Assembly: GCA_010015745.1 (NCBI GenBank)
Contig: ML978260.1
Location: 45,134-109,133 of the forward strand
DNA: 64,000 bases
Source: Setomelanomma holmii
Lineage: Eukaryota; Ascomycota; Dothideomycetes; Pleosporales; Phaeosphaeriaceae
Direction: 5' to 3'
The translations under genes were made by a program, and so were the position numbers. The stretch's first letter is position 1. Each line of letters starts with the position of its first letter. Shown here one piece after another: positions 33,101 to 44,000 of this stretch. The notes beneath the pieces were generated by a model that was given only the letters and a program-made list of their open reading frames with translations, was not told where the DNA came from and made no database searches.

Positions 33101-34764
33101 TGGCCTGGACCTGCTCGAGCTCGGACTTGATGGATGCAACTTCGGCGGTGAGCTCCTCGACCTTCTTGTCCGACACCTCCTTCTCCGAGAGGAGAACAGC
33201 GAGCTTGTTTTCCCGCTCGTCGAGGTCAGTCTTGTCGACCTTGAGGGCGTTCTCAGCCTTCAAGGTCTCGATGTCGCCGGTGGCCTTGGCCAATGACTCT
33301 TCCACAGTGCCTTTCGCGGCAGTAAGCTTCTCGAGCTCGGACTTCGCGGTCGCGAGAGACTCCTCCGCGCTCGTCTTGTCCGCCTTGAGTTGTTCAAGCT
33401 CGCTCTGTGCCTTGGCCAGCGATTCTTCAGAGGCAGTCTTGTCCGCTGTCAACGACTCAAGCTCAGCATCCTTGGCTGCAAGATCGCCCTTGGGCACGGA
33501 TTCGCCCTGGCTTGCCTCCAAGCTCGCAATGGTCTCCTTGAGCTGTGCAATCTCTGCTTTGAGGTTTTGAATCTCCTGCTGCAGCTCGGCGGAACGGGCG
33601 CTGAATTCATTTTCGCACTCTTCACGCACTGTGTTGCGCTCCTTGGCCTTGGCTTCGCGGACCTGTTGTACGACGACGCTGACCATGTGCTCCTCGAGGT
33701 CCTTTTTATCCTGTTGGAGTGTGGCCTCGCGCTCCTCGAAGCCCTTCTCGCGCTCCTTGTAGTCCTCCTCGAGCGACTTGACGTGTTCGTCTTGTGCGGT
33801 CGCAACGGTCTTGGCCTCTTCGAGCTCGGCCTGGGAATGGGCAAGCTTCTTCTGCAGCTTCTCGATCTGGACTTCGAGCGCGTCGTCGGGCTTGGGCGAG
33901 GGAGGCGTGGTGTCTGGGACACGGCGAGTTAGTAAAGCTGATGCAGGCATGTACTTCGGAGTGACGTGGAAAGAGTTTGGACTGTGTGCTGCATGATGGT
34001 TACTGGGCATGTGGGAGACGAGGAAAGCGCAAGACATACCTATTCGATCTTCACCACCTGGAATTTGTGCCTCGCGCGGCGTCTCTGGCGGGGTGTCGAT
34101 GCCGTTTTCGCGAGGCGTCTCCTCGACCTTGCTCGGTGCCTCTGTGTCTGTGGTTGTGACGGGCGCTGTGGGCGCCGAGGATACTGGTCCAGGCTGGCCA
34201 CCGCCAAAGAAGTAGTTGTATGCGCGCTTCATGCTGCTCGTCCGCTTAGGAAGACCCGGGCGCTGTGAGCTCGACGATTTGCGTCCTCTCCGCTCCTGCT
34301 CCGCTGGCTCTCCAAGGACTGTGACCGGAATCAATGTCTCCCCGCTCTTCTCCCGCTTATGGCCTGGCGGTCTGGTGAGACGGCGACCGAACTTCTGGGA
34401 GCCTGATTGGATATCCGCGAGGATTTGCTTCTGCTCTTTGGTTGATGCACTGGAGGAAGTGTGAGTAGAGATTCAATCTAGGTGGAGGAAAGATGTAGGT
34501 TGAAGGTTCGCGGAGGTATACAGGCAGTCGAATGCTCTGGAGGTGGGCAAGAAGTGCTGACCGCAACAACAAAACAGGCAGAAACACAATCTCTCACCAC
34601 TCACCCTTATCCGTCTCGGTATGCGTGCCGTACAAAACGTTGAGTCTGCACCCAACAAAAAAAAGTTGAAAGTGAAGATAAACAGCAGGCAGGCAGGCAA
34701 GACAGAGAAAAAGAAATGGGGCTTGCACTCACTCATAGCTCTGCTTGCGCCCAAAGCTAGGCAT
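30126..34764 (-). CDS. very long coiled-coil protein (1425 aa)
   Basis: Four exons fit: 34764-34733, 34645-34598, 34449-34040, 33913-30126, giving 1425 aa. The start MPSFGRKQSYELNVLYGTHT is rebuilt across intron 1. A basic Ser/Pro-rich head follows with the aromatic patch AYNYFFGGG. From about residue 170 to the end almost everything is heptad-rich coiled coil with very high Ala, Glu, Lys, Ser and Leu. Near-repeats of 32-53 residues begin with [EG]xLQxK[IL]xELExxLA, for example EGLQAKIAELEAALAEAK. The family is not recognisable: golgin, myosin-tail and Uso1-like proteins all look alike at this level, and no GRIP or other terminal domain is seen. A structural tether is the safest guess. The 126-nt intron 3 is a multiple of three and open, so retention would add 42 residues. 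The second donor choice (34597) is the least certain boundary. Confidence 0.82.
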
Positions 34765-36510
34765 GATTCAGAGACACACACACCCTCTTTCACTCGGGTT
34801 CCGCTAGCGAATGAAAAAATTGCGTTATCAGCAACGCACAGGTCGTCACGGCGGTTTCCCAGCGCGGCGAGCGGTAAGTGTTGGAACCTTTATGTACAAG
34901 CACAACACGTCGGACCTGCAGCCTGTAGCCAATGGTAGCGCCGCACGTCACGTCGCGTGGAGAGTCGAGATTTGCAGCTACCGCTGTGGGATATGCAAGT
35001 GCGCTGTTGAGGGAGATTGCAATTGAGTTTTGTTGATTCGAAAGAATGCGCAGTTGCGAAACGTGGGATATGTACAGCTTTCTTCGGGACGTTCAAAACG
35101 TATGTCGTGTCGTGCCAGCGTGCACAACATATGACCTTGCACCGCTGCTGAGCTTGAGCACGGATGACATCGAGGTACGGTACGCGCTGGCGGGTACACT
35201 AGACATTGTGACTCGGCAATCATGCGAACAGACCTGGAACTCGAGCCCAAGCTGCCAATGATCGCGAATGTTTCATCTCATTGCACCCGAGGCGACTACT
35301 CACAGCGCGCGCGAGACGGGGCAAATCCATCGCCGCAGACAGGGACATGGGCGAGGTGAGACATGTCGGGCGCGAGGAGACTTGCCTTGACAGATGGTGC
35401 AGGGCTCGCGTTGATGCGTTGTCGATGGATCCACTTGTCTTTTCCACTCGCCAAAAGTTGCGGCGGACGGGCCGTGGATGCATTTGTTAGGCTGGTTTGA
35501 CACGTCAAGTGGCCATGCAGCATGTTCGAAAAGGTTGTTCGAGTCTCATTGTCACGACGCACGGCACTGTATTCTTGATACACTCATCAGTAAATTCTTC
35601 TAATCATCATCATAAATTGGTTGGTTGCGAGTCTCACGCAGCAAAAGCAATCTCTTCACCGCCAAAGCCAATGCACCCCAGACCCATCCATCCACAACCA
35701 GAGACCCTGCATGCATAACCGCACCCGTTAGCGCTAGCCAAGTCAAGCCTGCACTCCACCGCCAGGGCCGACCGCCATCTCGTCGACCGGATCGCAACAT
35801 GGCCGGGAGAATTGGAAAAAATCTCTGTGTCGCTGTGGTGATGATGGAGACGAACGCAAGTTCGCATAATGGTATTTTCATGCAAAGCAATTCTTGTAAG
35901 TGTATGCATGTTGTGTTGAGACAATGAAATGATATGAGGTTGGTTTGCGTGCGCCATCCCGTTGTGCATCGCATGGACATCCTGGGGATGTCTTACCCAG
36001 CAACCTCTCTTTGGCACGTCATACTCGTAGCAGGTGTTGGAATATATGATGGGATGGATGGCATGTTGAGCGACGCTACATACTATTTCGTACAGGAAGA
36101 AGCAAATCCCCTATTAACGCCGTGAAGATGCTATCCAAGTCTGCCGAACCAGCCGCTAAGGTCTCAGGCCGTAATGATATATCCGCCTTCGTCTATTCAC
36201 ACTCCAGGGAAGTCAAAGTATGCTCGCCAAACGCCAAATCCGAATATCAAGCAATTGAATGCGGAAGAACCTCGTTCTCTGCGTCGTGCAATTCGTTCGT
36301 CACGTCCTGCGCCGATTGTGTGCGGACTCTGAAGGTCACAGGACGGAACACTCGTACTCTGACGACTTCGGGCGATGTCCGTTCAAAGTGACCAGAAAGT
36401 GAGCGGCTGCGTCTCAGCTCTCGAAGCCGTTCTCTGTTACGCCTCAATCTGTCTCTGCCTAGCAATATGTGTATCGGATTAGCTCAATCTCTAGCAAGTA
36501 GAATATGGAT
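34765..36510. other. gene-free interval
   Basis: About 1.75 kb between two minus-strand genes. It holds the coiled-coil gene promoter and the 3' region of the RING-H2 gene. A 72-codon minus frame (36247-36465) looks somewhat protein-like (a VRVRVFRPVTFRVRTQ stretch) but has no family and no clear exon partners. Confidence 0.45.
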
Positions 36511-38080
36511 CTATTGCTGAGGACCGAACCAACCCCTTCGTAACCTGTCGCTGATTCCGCCATTACCAGCATCCGTATTCGCATCACTGGGTGATCCAGC
36601 TTGGGCGTCGGCAGGGACCATGTATGGATCTTGAGGCGTGCCGCTTCCGGAGACATCGAACGCGCCTGGCATCTGTCGCGACCCGCTCGCTTGCGCCCCA
36701 GAACTCGCTTGATCACCCGACTGATTGTTCATTTGCCCCTCTTGCTGTTTTGTTATTCCCTTACGACAGTGCGGGCAAGTGTCGTGCTCTCCCAACCATG
36801 CACTCACACATGCATGGTGGAACCAGTGCTTGCACGGTAACACAGTGACCTCTTCACCAATGTTGACTTCATCCATGCATATGCTGCATTCCGCTTTGTG
36901 TTCTGCTCCAAGCATCTCTTCGTCCACCTTCTTACGTGGCAGGGAATCAATGTCGGATTGTGGTGCAGGTCCAGGCGCGTTCGAAGTAGCAGTTTGTTCC
37001 ATGAGCTGTGAGACGATGCGGTCGAGGCCTTCCTGCGAGTACACAAAATCGCCCATCTGGCCACCAGGGCCCATCATGCCAAGAGAGTTGAAGAGTGCGA
37101 AAAATGGGTGTGCAGCGTGCATGTGACCATCCAAGTCGTGTTCGTTACCGCCACCAAAACGCGCTTCAGCTCCACCGCCAGGATGTTGTTGGGCCTGGAA
37201 CGTCCCTGGCTGTGCACCGAGTGCTGCAATAAGACCTGTTACTACACTGTCAAGAAATTAGCCGAATTTCTTGTGTGCGGCGAGACTGGATCGTACTTGG
37301 TGATGTCGTCTACTGGTTCTATACGAGGCTCTGGGTTGTCCGCATCTCGTGGGAATAGTCGTGCGCCACCATGGTATGTAAATCGTGATGTCTGAACTCG
37401 AGGTTGTGCACCGGCAGCCTGACCCCTGGCCTCTTGGAAAGCCGACTGATTTTGGTTCTGACTTGGATTGGGTCCTGAGAACAGCCCTTCGCCTTGACCG
37501 CGTGGCTGTTGACCCGGTGGTTGCGTTTGCGCAGCTCTTGTTAACCCATTCAGCATCGACATGAAACCGCCAATCGAAGCAGGTGCCATGCCGCCGGCAG
37601 CACGAAACTGCTGAGGAGAAACCGATCGGGTTACAGTTGCCTGCACGTTGAATCTCCCTGGCGCGGTTTGTGTGAATTGGAAGTTGCTGATGTCGGCCTC
37701 CTCTGGATCGTCGTTCGCCCATGGATTGTGGTGGGCATGTGTATGTGGTGAGGCTTCTTCGAGATCGGGCATCGGATCGTTGTCGTCGCCGTGGTCGTCG
37801 GCAAACATGACACTGTCTCGTGGGTCATTGTTCTCTTCGATCTGGGTGGTGTTAGCAAGGTGGATATAGAATCGCATGTGGCCAGCCTGGTGGGTCGAGC
37901 TGATTGCGAAGTTCCGCGATATCAACTCACGATCTCGGTGAAGTCTGAACCACACTCGGGACAGGTCAAGCCGTGTTCATCCCGATACCACTCGTCGGCA
38001 CATTCGTGGCAAAACATCATGTCGCGGCGGGCCGGCGTCTGGCCATGCACTGAAGCCGGTTCCGTACTTGATCGCTCCAT
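36511..38080 (-). CDS. RING-H2 E3 ubiquitin ligase, RNF115/RNF126-like
   Basis: Three exons (38080-37931, 37841-37297, 37246-36511) give 476 aa. The N-terminal zinc ribbon CHECADEWYRDEHGLTCPEC (about residues 24-43) binds ubiquitin or cargo in the RNF115/126 family. It is followed by an acidic, His-rich linker. The C-terminal RING-H2 has all eight ligands: CSICMDEV, then CKHWFHHACVSAWL, then CPHC. An E2-ubiquitin conjugate should dock there, and family members act in cytosolic protein quality control and endosomal sorting. Intron 2 was placed so that NVVTGLIAALGAQPGTF reads through, which keeps the helix conserved before the RING. The C-terminal 120 residues are Gln/Gly/Ser-rich and disordered. 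The gene is on the same strand as FIS1 but separated by more than 800 bp. Confidence 0.93.
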
Positions 38081-38922
38081 GGCGGGGTATGTGGAATAGG
38101 ATGTAGGTCAGATAGGAGTGATTGCAAGTGTGGACTAGGTGCGATGAGTGAGGGAGGTGTGATGTAGGGAGACTTGAACTCACGAGGTTTGTAGAGCAAG
38201 TGAGCTCAGCGCAGTGGACAGCCACAGAGTATCGTCATGCGCCGCGCTGCAGTGACCGACAGAGGCGTTTGTGGCTGATTGAACTTGTGCTTTGGTATGG
38301 GGGATGCAAGATGTTCTGTGGCGATCGTGTAGAGCGTGCGTACGTCGTTCCAGAATGCTGGCAAGGCTGGCGGCGAAAGGTCGCAAGTTGAAGCTTGCTC
38401 GGTCGCCGGTGACGTTGTGCGGGTCGATCGCGCAGTCTGTCGCGCCTGATTCAGGGTCCACAATCCTGCTAAACGCACGCTTCGTGGAATTTAGATGCAA
38501 GGCACAAGTTGCCTCCTAGAAGTGTGACGGTATTAATTACCGAAAATGCTTTGAAGTCTGAGTGTGGCTTTGTTGTCTTTATGGCGAGACGGAGACGATT
38601 GTCTTCATCTGACTCCGCGCGTTTGTCGACCACTTGTCTTGCTTTCTTTCTTACTTTGGTATTCTATTTGCTTCTGAAGCTGCCCACCACAGCCCCATCT
38701 GGTGTGTGCTGGAAAAGCGAAGCTCGCAAAGCGGAAAGTCGCATTAGCTGGATCCAGATGTTCAATATTATGAGGATTTCGAAGTGGGGAATCATTTCAA
38801 TATGCAACATGCGAGAACAACTCTAGGATATTGTACAATCTCAGACAAAGGTATACAGCCCACCAACGCCTTATTTGGGCCCTCTCAAATGCACTTTATT
38901 ACACCATTCCGATGTGGGCGAA
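38081..38922. other. intergenic, no gene seen
   Basis: About 840 bp with the promoter of the RING-H2 gene and the 3' UTR of FIS1. Short frames only; none has a domain. Confidence 0.5.
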
Positions 38923-39507
38923 TCACCGCTTCTTTCCCCTCATCATCATGCTGCCCACAACTCCGGCTGCAACAACCAGGCCTCCCACGATCGCTGCTCC
39001 AACAAGTCCCTCTTTTGCGACCTTTTCATCGATGAGCCCTTTCAAGCTGCCTGCCTGCAGATTTGCCGGCTCCAGCTCCAACAGCAGCTCGTTGTATCTC
39101 CGCGCCTCAGCGTAGTTGCCGAGCTTGTAGTTGCCAAGGGCCAAATAGTAAAGACATTCTCGCCGTCGCTCGCGTGAGTTGCGGAAAATCTCTGAGAGGA
39201 GGCGCACGCCTTCTTGTTGGTCGGAGCGCGAGTTGGATTTTATGAGGCCCTGCCAATGGGTAAGTTTTCGTTTTGTGCGATACGCAGCCTCGTGAGAGTG
39301 CGCTTCCAGTACTAAAGGGGCATACCCATGCGTAGTTGAACTTTGTCTGTAGCCCAACATATTCTCCCTCCTTTTCGTACTGCGCTCGTAGAACTTGAAG
39401 CTCCTCAGGCTTCAGCGGCGACTCGACATCCGCAGCGTCTGTGCTTCGTTAGCAAAGCCTGCCCAACCCAGCATTTCGCTTGACTCACAAGGTAATGACG
39501 GCGACAT
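38923..39507 (-). CDS. FIS1: mitochondrial fission 1 protein
   Basis: Three exons (39507-39489, 39438-39326, 39249-38923) give 152 aa, the standard Fis1 length. The N-terminal arm MSPSLPYAADVESPL leads to a two-TPR helical bundle with QTKFNYAWGLIKS, RLLSEIFRNSRERRRECLYY and LGNYKLGNYAEARRYNELLL. A single C-terminal transmembrane helix (GAAIVGGLVVAAGVVGSMMM) ends in the short basic tail RGKKR. This is the tail-anchor layout that places Fis1 in the outer mitochondrial and peroxisomal membranes. There it recruits adaptor proteins for the dynamin Dnm1. The splice sites (GTGAGT and GTATGC donors) keep the family pattern without gaps. It shares a 341-bp divergent promoter with SPC24. Confidence 0.96.
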
Positions 39508-39848
39508 GATTGTGTAGGTATGTAGAATTTCCAAGGTGAGAATGTGAGAATGAGAGTCGAAGGCAAGAGCAGGTGGGTACACCAGCAGACGTCCCTGGAT
39601 TGTCTCGTGAAAACGTTCTGTGACGTACGCCTCGTGGCGTGGCGCTCCCGCCTCCAAGTGTGGCGGACCGCGGCCCAGATTTGGTTGCTGGGGGTGCACG
39701 GACACCAAACAACAGAACGTCAACACCACGAGTCTATCGCCAGCGTCATTTTTACATCCCACACACGCGAACACAAATACCTCAAGACCACATTTGAATA
39801 TACGCGATTAAAGCGAAAAGTCCACGCGGCACGAAATCCTCAATCAAA
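39508..39848. promoter_or_regulatory. compact divergent promoter FIS1/SPC24
   Basis: The 341 bp between the two ATGs must drive both genes. It is rich in CA/AC runs on the SPC24 side. No TATA box was seen on either side, as is common for housekeeping genes. Confidence 0.6.
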
Positions 39849-40592
39849 ATGCTTCTCGACGAAGATCCCGCAGCCGTACGCCCCCACTCCATCTCCTCAC
39901 ACAACAAAACACTACAACCACATTCACAGCGCACATACTAACATCCGTCCCAAGCTCATCTCCCAATGCACCTCCCACTTCAAAATCGGCAACGACACCG
40001 CCTCCCTCCTCCGCATATCCGACTCCCTGTCCACGCTCTCCACCTTCCGCACCCAACACCTTCAATCCCTCCAAACACAACTCAACACCCTATCGCGCAC
40101 GCACCAAACACTCAGCGCAAACCACAACCACACGCTAGCACAACACAACGCAATCGACCACGCAAGCGAGATCCTGCGCTTGGACACCGAGAAGTTCAAA
40201 ATCGCCAAACAAGCGTCCGATCTGGAGATTGAGGGCGAGAGGCTGCAGAGTGAGTTGGGAAGGCTGGGCAGTGTGGCGGGCGAGTTGGAGGAGGAGGGCG
40301 TTGAGGGCGGGGTGGGCGAGAGGGTTGGGGAGGATGCTACTGTGTAAGTTGTTGCTCCTAATTATCGTTGCTGTAACGATGAGCGAAGTACGTGTAGTGT
40401 GCTAATTGTGATGGCAGGCTCAAGCTCAAGCTGTATCGCACGTTGGGAATTGACGTCGAGGCGGACAAGACGACGGGCGAGTACAACAAGGCTGTTATTC
40501 GGAATGCGGCCAAGGGTGATGTGCATGTCGTCAACATCGACCCCAAGTTCTCGAGACATTTCTACACGAATTACTTCTGGAGGACAATGTAG
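39849..40592 (+). CDS. SPC24: kinetochore protein Spc24
   Basis: Three exons (39849-39875, 39955-40343, 40418-40592) give 196 aa. Intron 1 has a textbook branch site TACTAAC just before the CCCAAG acceptor. Splicing yields MLLDEDPAALISQCTSHFKI, the family start. A coiled coil of about 110 residues (ISDSLSTLSTFRTQHLQSLQ onward) should pair with Spc25. The C-terminal globular RWD-like domain begins VLKLKLYRTLGIDVEAD and ends HFYTNYFWRTM. It packs against Spc25 and binds the inner-kinetochore CENP-T/Mis12 receptors, as part of the Ndc80 complex. The size is typical for filamentous fungi. The long low-complexity VEGGVGERVG loop before the last intron is not conserved in the family. Confidence 0.93.
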
Positions 40593-41031
40593 GATTTGGG
40601 GATGAGAAGGGCGACGTTGGTGTTAGGAGTAGGATGATTGGGGATGGACGGCATAAGATACCTTCTTGTTCTGCGGCGTTTGGGTGGTTAGGTTTCTTGA
40701 AGATATCGATGTCTTCATTTCATGCTATTCATTTCATGCTATTCATTACACGTTACACATGCTTTATGTGACGACATTTGCATTGCGCCACTACAGACTA
40801 TCTCGTGACAATCGTTCGTCTTGTGACAGTCGTAGATAGACATCGTCGATACTCGTGATTCAACCTGCATCCACCTCATCCAATCACATCATTCATTAAG
40901 TTCAGCATCAACCATTCCAAACACCAGTTCAACTTCGCTATGCCGCATGCTAATCCGTACACAGGATGCTATCAACCCCTCAATCGAGGTCCAGTTGGTG
41001 GATTGAAACTAGGTTTCAAGTCAACACGAAC
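40593..41031. other. 3' intergenic between convergent genes
   Basis: About 440 bp between the stops of SPC24 and the GYF gene. It holds both 3' UTRs and a 14-bp tandem duplication; no gene is seen. Confidence 0.6.
40716..40743 (+). repeat. 14-bp tandem duplication in the SPC24 3' region
   Basis: CATTTCATGCTATT is present twice in exact tandem (40716-40729, 40730-40743), followed by the partial copy CATTACA. It is likely replication slippage in non-coding sequence. Confidence 0.8.
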
Positions 41032-44000
41032 CTATCGCTTGCCCTTCTTCTTGGCAGCAACGACCTTGAAGTTGCTGTTCTCAAGCGCAGTTGCCTGTTG
41101 CTGTTGCTGTTGCGTGGCCGCTCCGCCCTTCTTTGCGACTTCTGACCATCCACTAGATGCAGACTTGTTCTCAGCGGGCGATGACGTGTTGCGCTCGTCG
41201 ATGATACCCTTGTCGGCAAGTTTACGGCGGCGAAGAAACTCCTCGGCGAAGTGACGAGAGTCTAGAGTGTTGGACGCCGAGTGCACAGATTCAGTGATGA
41301 GCTCTGCGTCAGTAGGGAAGCTCAGCAGAGATGAAACAAAGTCTTCGGCTGTGGTTGGATTAGCCTACGTAACTAAAGTAAAGGAATGCATCGACTTACC
41401 ATTGATGCCCTTATTGAGATCGTGACGGAGCTCATTGACTGCCCACTTGCGAAACTCTTCCTCGGCATTGACTTTGCCGGATTGACCACCAAGAGTAGTA
41501 CTACGGGCTACAACAGGTTTCTTGACGGCAGAAGGTACGATGGTTGTGCTGGTCGAACGCACAGCGGGAGGTGCAGGGCTTGCGCCAACTGGTGCCTTCG
41601 TCTTGCCACTGGCTCCAACTGTCGTCCAAGCACTGTTGCCGACGGGACCGCTGGGTACTGCGGGGTTTGTTTTGCCAGCAAGGTCTGCGTATCGCTTACC
41701 AGCCAATGGAGCAGGTGCTGCGACGCCAAAAGCGTTTGCCGCGGCGGTAGCCTGAGCAACAGCGCGTTGCTTGCGTGCCTCCTCTTCTTTCTGGATCTGC
41801 TGAAGGGTCTTTTTCGAGGCCGCAGCTGATGGGGTTGAGACTTTTCCGACTGCGGGCTTGGCTCCCCAGACTGAGGCGCTGGCTCCACCCGGTGTGACCG
41901 GAGAGGCACCACTAGCCCACGTAGAGCTAGATGGAAGTCCTGGAAGCGCGACTGGCGATTGTGTCTGAACGAGCAACTCTTTCTCAAAAGCTTCGCGACG
42001 AGCAGCCGCAGCCGCAGCTTCACGCTCGGCCGCCTTCTTAGCCTCTGCCTCTTGAATTTCACGAAGTGACGGGCCTCGGGAGGACTCGGCCGTTTCCTTA
42101 GCCCATGGAGCAATAGATGCGCTAGGAGTCTCAGCGGCAGGGGTCGCGGCACCCGAGCGAGATTCTGTGGTAAGAGACTCTGCAACGATGGGCTTCCGCT
42201 GTGCCGCTGGTGCAGGAAGTGGCGATTGCGAAGGCGGAGGTGGGAACGGAAAGATGGCTGGTTCGACCTTGTTCCAGGCCATTGGAGGCTGAGGCGATTG
42301 TTTAGCCGACTGAGCCTTCTGGACTTGTTCGGTCAAGGAAAGTGGCTCTTGGCTTTCAGCCTTCGACGCCTGCTGACGATGTTGCGGCTCGTTCGTCTCA
42401 GGGGGTGCATCCTCAGAGTGCTCCTGTTGATGCGTCGATGTAGTGATCGGCTTTCCAATGACGCCCTCAGGGGGTGGTGCAACCTTGGAAGATTGATCCA
42501 CATCCGTCTGGAGTCGTAGATCGTTGAATTGTTGTAGACGATCAGCAAAAGTCTGGGCGGCCTGCTGATCGTTTGGAGCAAAGCGTTGGAGATTGTCATG
42601 CTCAGCTTGCTCTCGTTGCAGGCGCGCACGGTCACTGAGCATAGCGACGACCTGTTGAACGTGTGTGTTAGAGTCCGGCTGTTGCTGTCCGAATGTTGGC
42701 GGGGCCGCACCGAAAGCAGGCTGACCAGCACGTCCGAGGTTCAATCGCTCCATCATACCAGGAACATCTTCCTCCCTCAAATTACCCATCATGTCTGCGC
42801 CTGGACCAATAGGACCTAATCCAGGAACTGGAGGTCCAGCCCTGAAAGCAGTGTCGATGAGACCGGGGACAGGAGCTCCAGGTGCCGCGCCCTGTGTAGG
42901 AGACGGTTGATAGCCCCCAGGGGATGTGATGCTTCCATAGCTAGGCTGACTGTGCAAGCTATGAGCGCTGGAATGATGCTGAAGTTGGCCCGGTAGCACG
43001 CCCCCTAGTTGGACTTGCCGAGCAAGTGCCTGCTGCTGAGCAGCTAGATGCTCCTTCTGACGAGCCATCAGATACTGCTCTTCTTGCTTCCTACGCTCGA
43101 GGGCGTTCTGTTGCTCAGCGGTCAGGGTAGTGCCAAAGCTTGGGAAGCTATTCGCGAAGGGAGGCTGAGCACCAGGAGCAGCAGCTGGACCGGCTGAACC
43201 AGCCCAAGCATTGCCTGGCTGAGCCGTGGGAGGTCCATGGGGAATGCCAATCTGAGGAACAAGGAATGGCTCTCTAGAGTTGCCAATGCGACGGATGAGA
43301 TGAGCGAGTGGCTCGTAATCCGGCTCTTCTTGCTTCTTGACCAACAGTTCAGGCGAAAAGAAGCCAGCCTTGTACCAATCATGCATCTCCAGACCTGAGA
43401 ATGGTCCTTGCGTTGCGCCAGAAGGATCTTTGTAGATCCACCTCATTCTATCGGGCATGACCATGGTCCGTTGCTGAGCCGCAGGAGGTTGATTTGATGC
43501 TGGGCTGCTAATGCTTGGAGTTGAAGGTTGAGCAGTCCGGGTTTGATTCAGTGCAGCCATGGAGAGTGACGTTGTAGCCATACCAGAAGGCTGAGCCCCA
43601 CCAGGGGTCTGTGCGAAGCCGGACCCATGCTCATCACCGGCCGCGCCCGAGAAGTCATCGAACAGGTTGCGGTTGGCACGGAACGGGCTATCGGTGTCAC
43701 GATTGGGGACAGCGCTAGGAGCCTGGCTACCAAAAGCGCCCCTGCCAAAAGTGCCGGTCATGCTCTGCTGTCGATCGCCGTGCGAGGAGCCATCGTCGCC
43801 AGATCGGTGCTGTTCGTTGCGCATCTGCTCCTGCATGACTGTTGGAAACAAAGAGCCCAGTCTGCTTTGTCGGCCGGCCGTGCCATGTCCAAGACCTCCT
43901 GGCCCAAAGAGCGTGCTGCTGCCGAGACCAGCCAAAGACGGTGACTGACCTTCTCCAACATTGCCGAAAGCATTGTCGAAGCCGCCAAGACCACGTTCAC

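Noticed and set aside
30142..33996. Many long plus-strand frames inside the coiled-coil gene
   Set aside because: They are antisense shadows caused by the biased codon use of the coiled-coil exon.
36247..36465. 72-codon minus frame with a VRVRVFRPVTFRVRTQ stretch
   Set aside because: Slightly protein-like but has no family, no start context and no partner exon; it might be an alternative 3' exon of the RING-H2 gene, but no evidence shows this.
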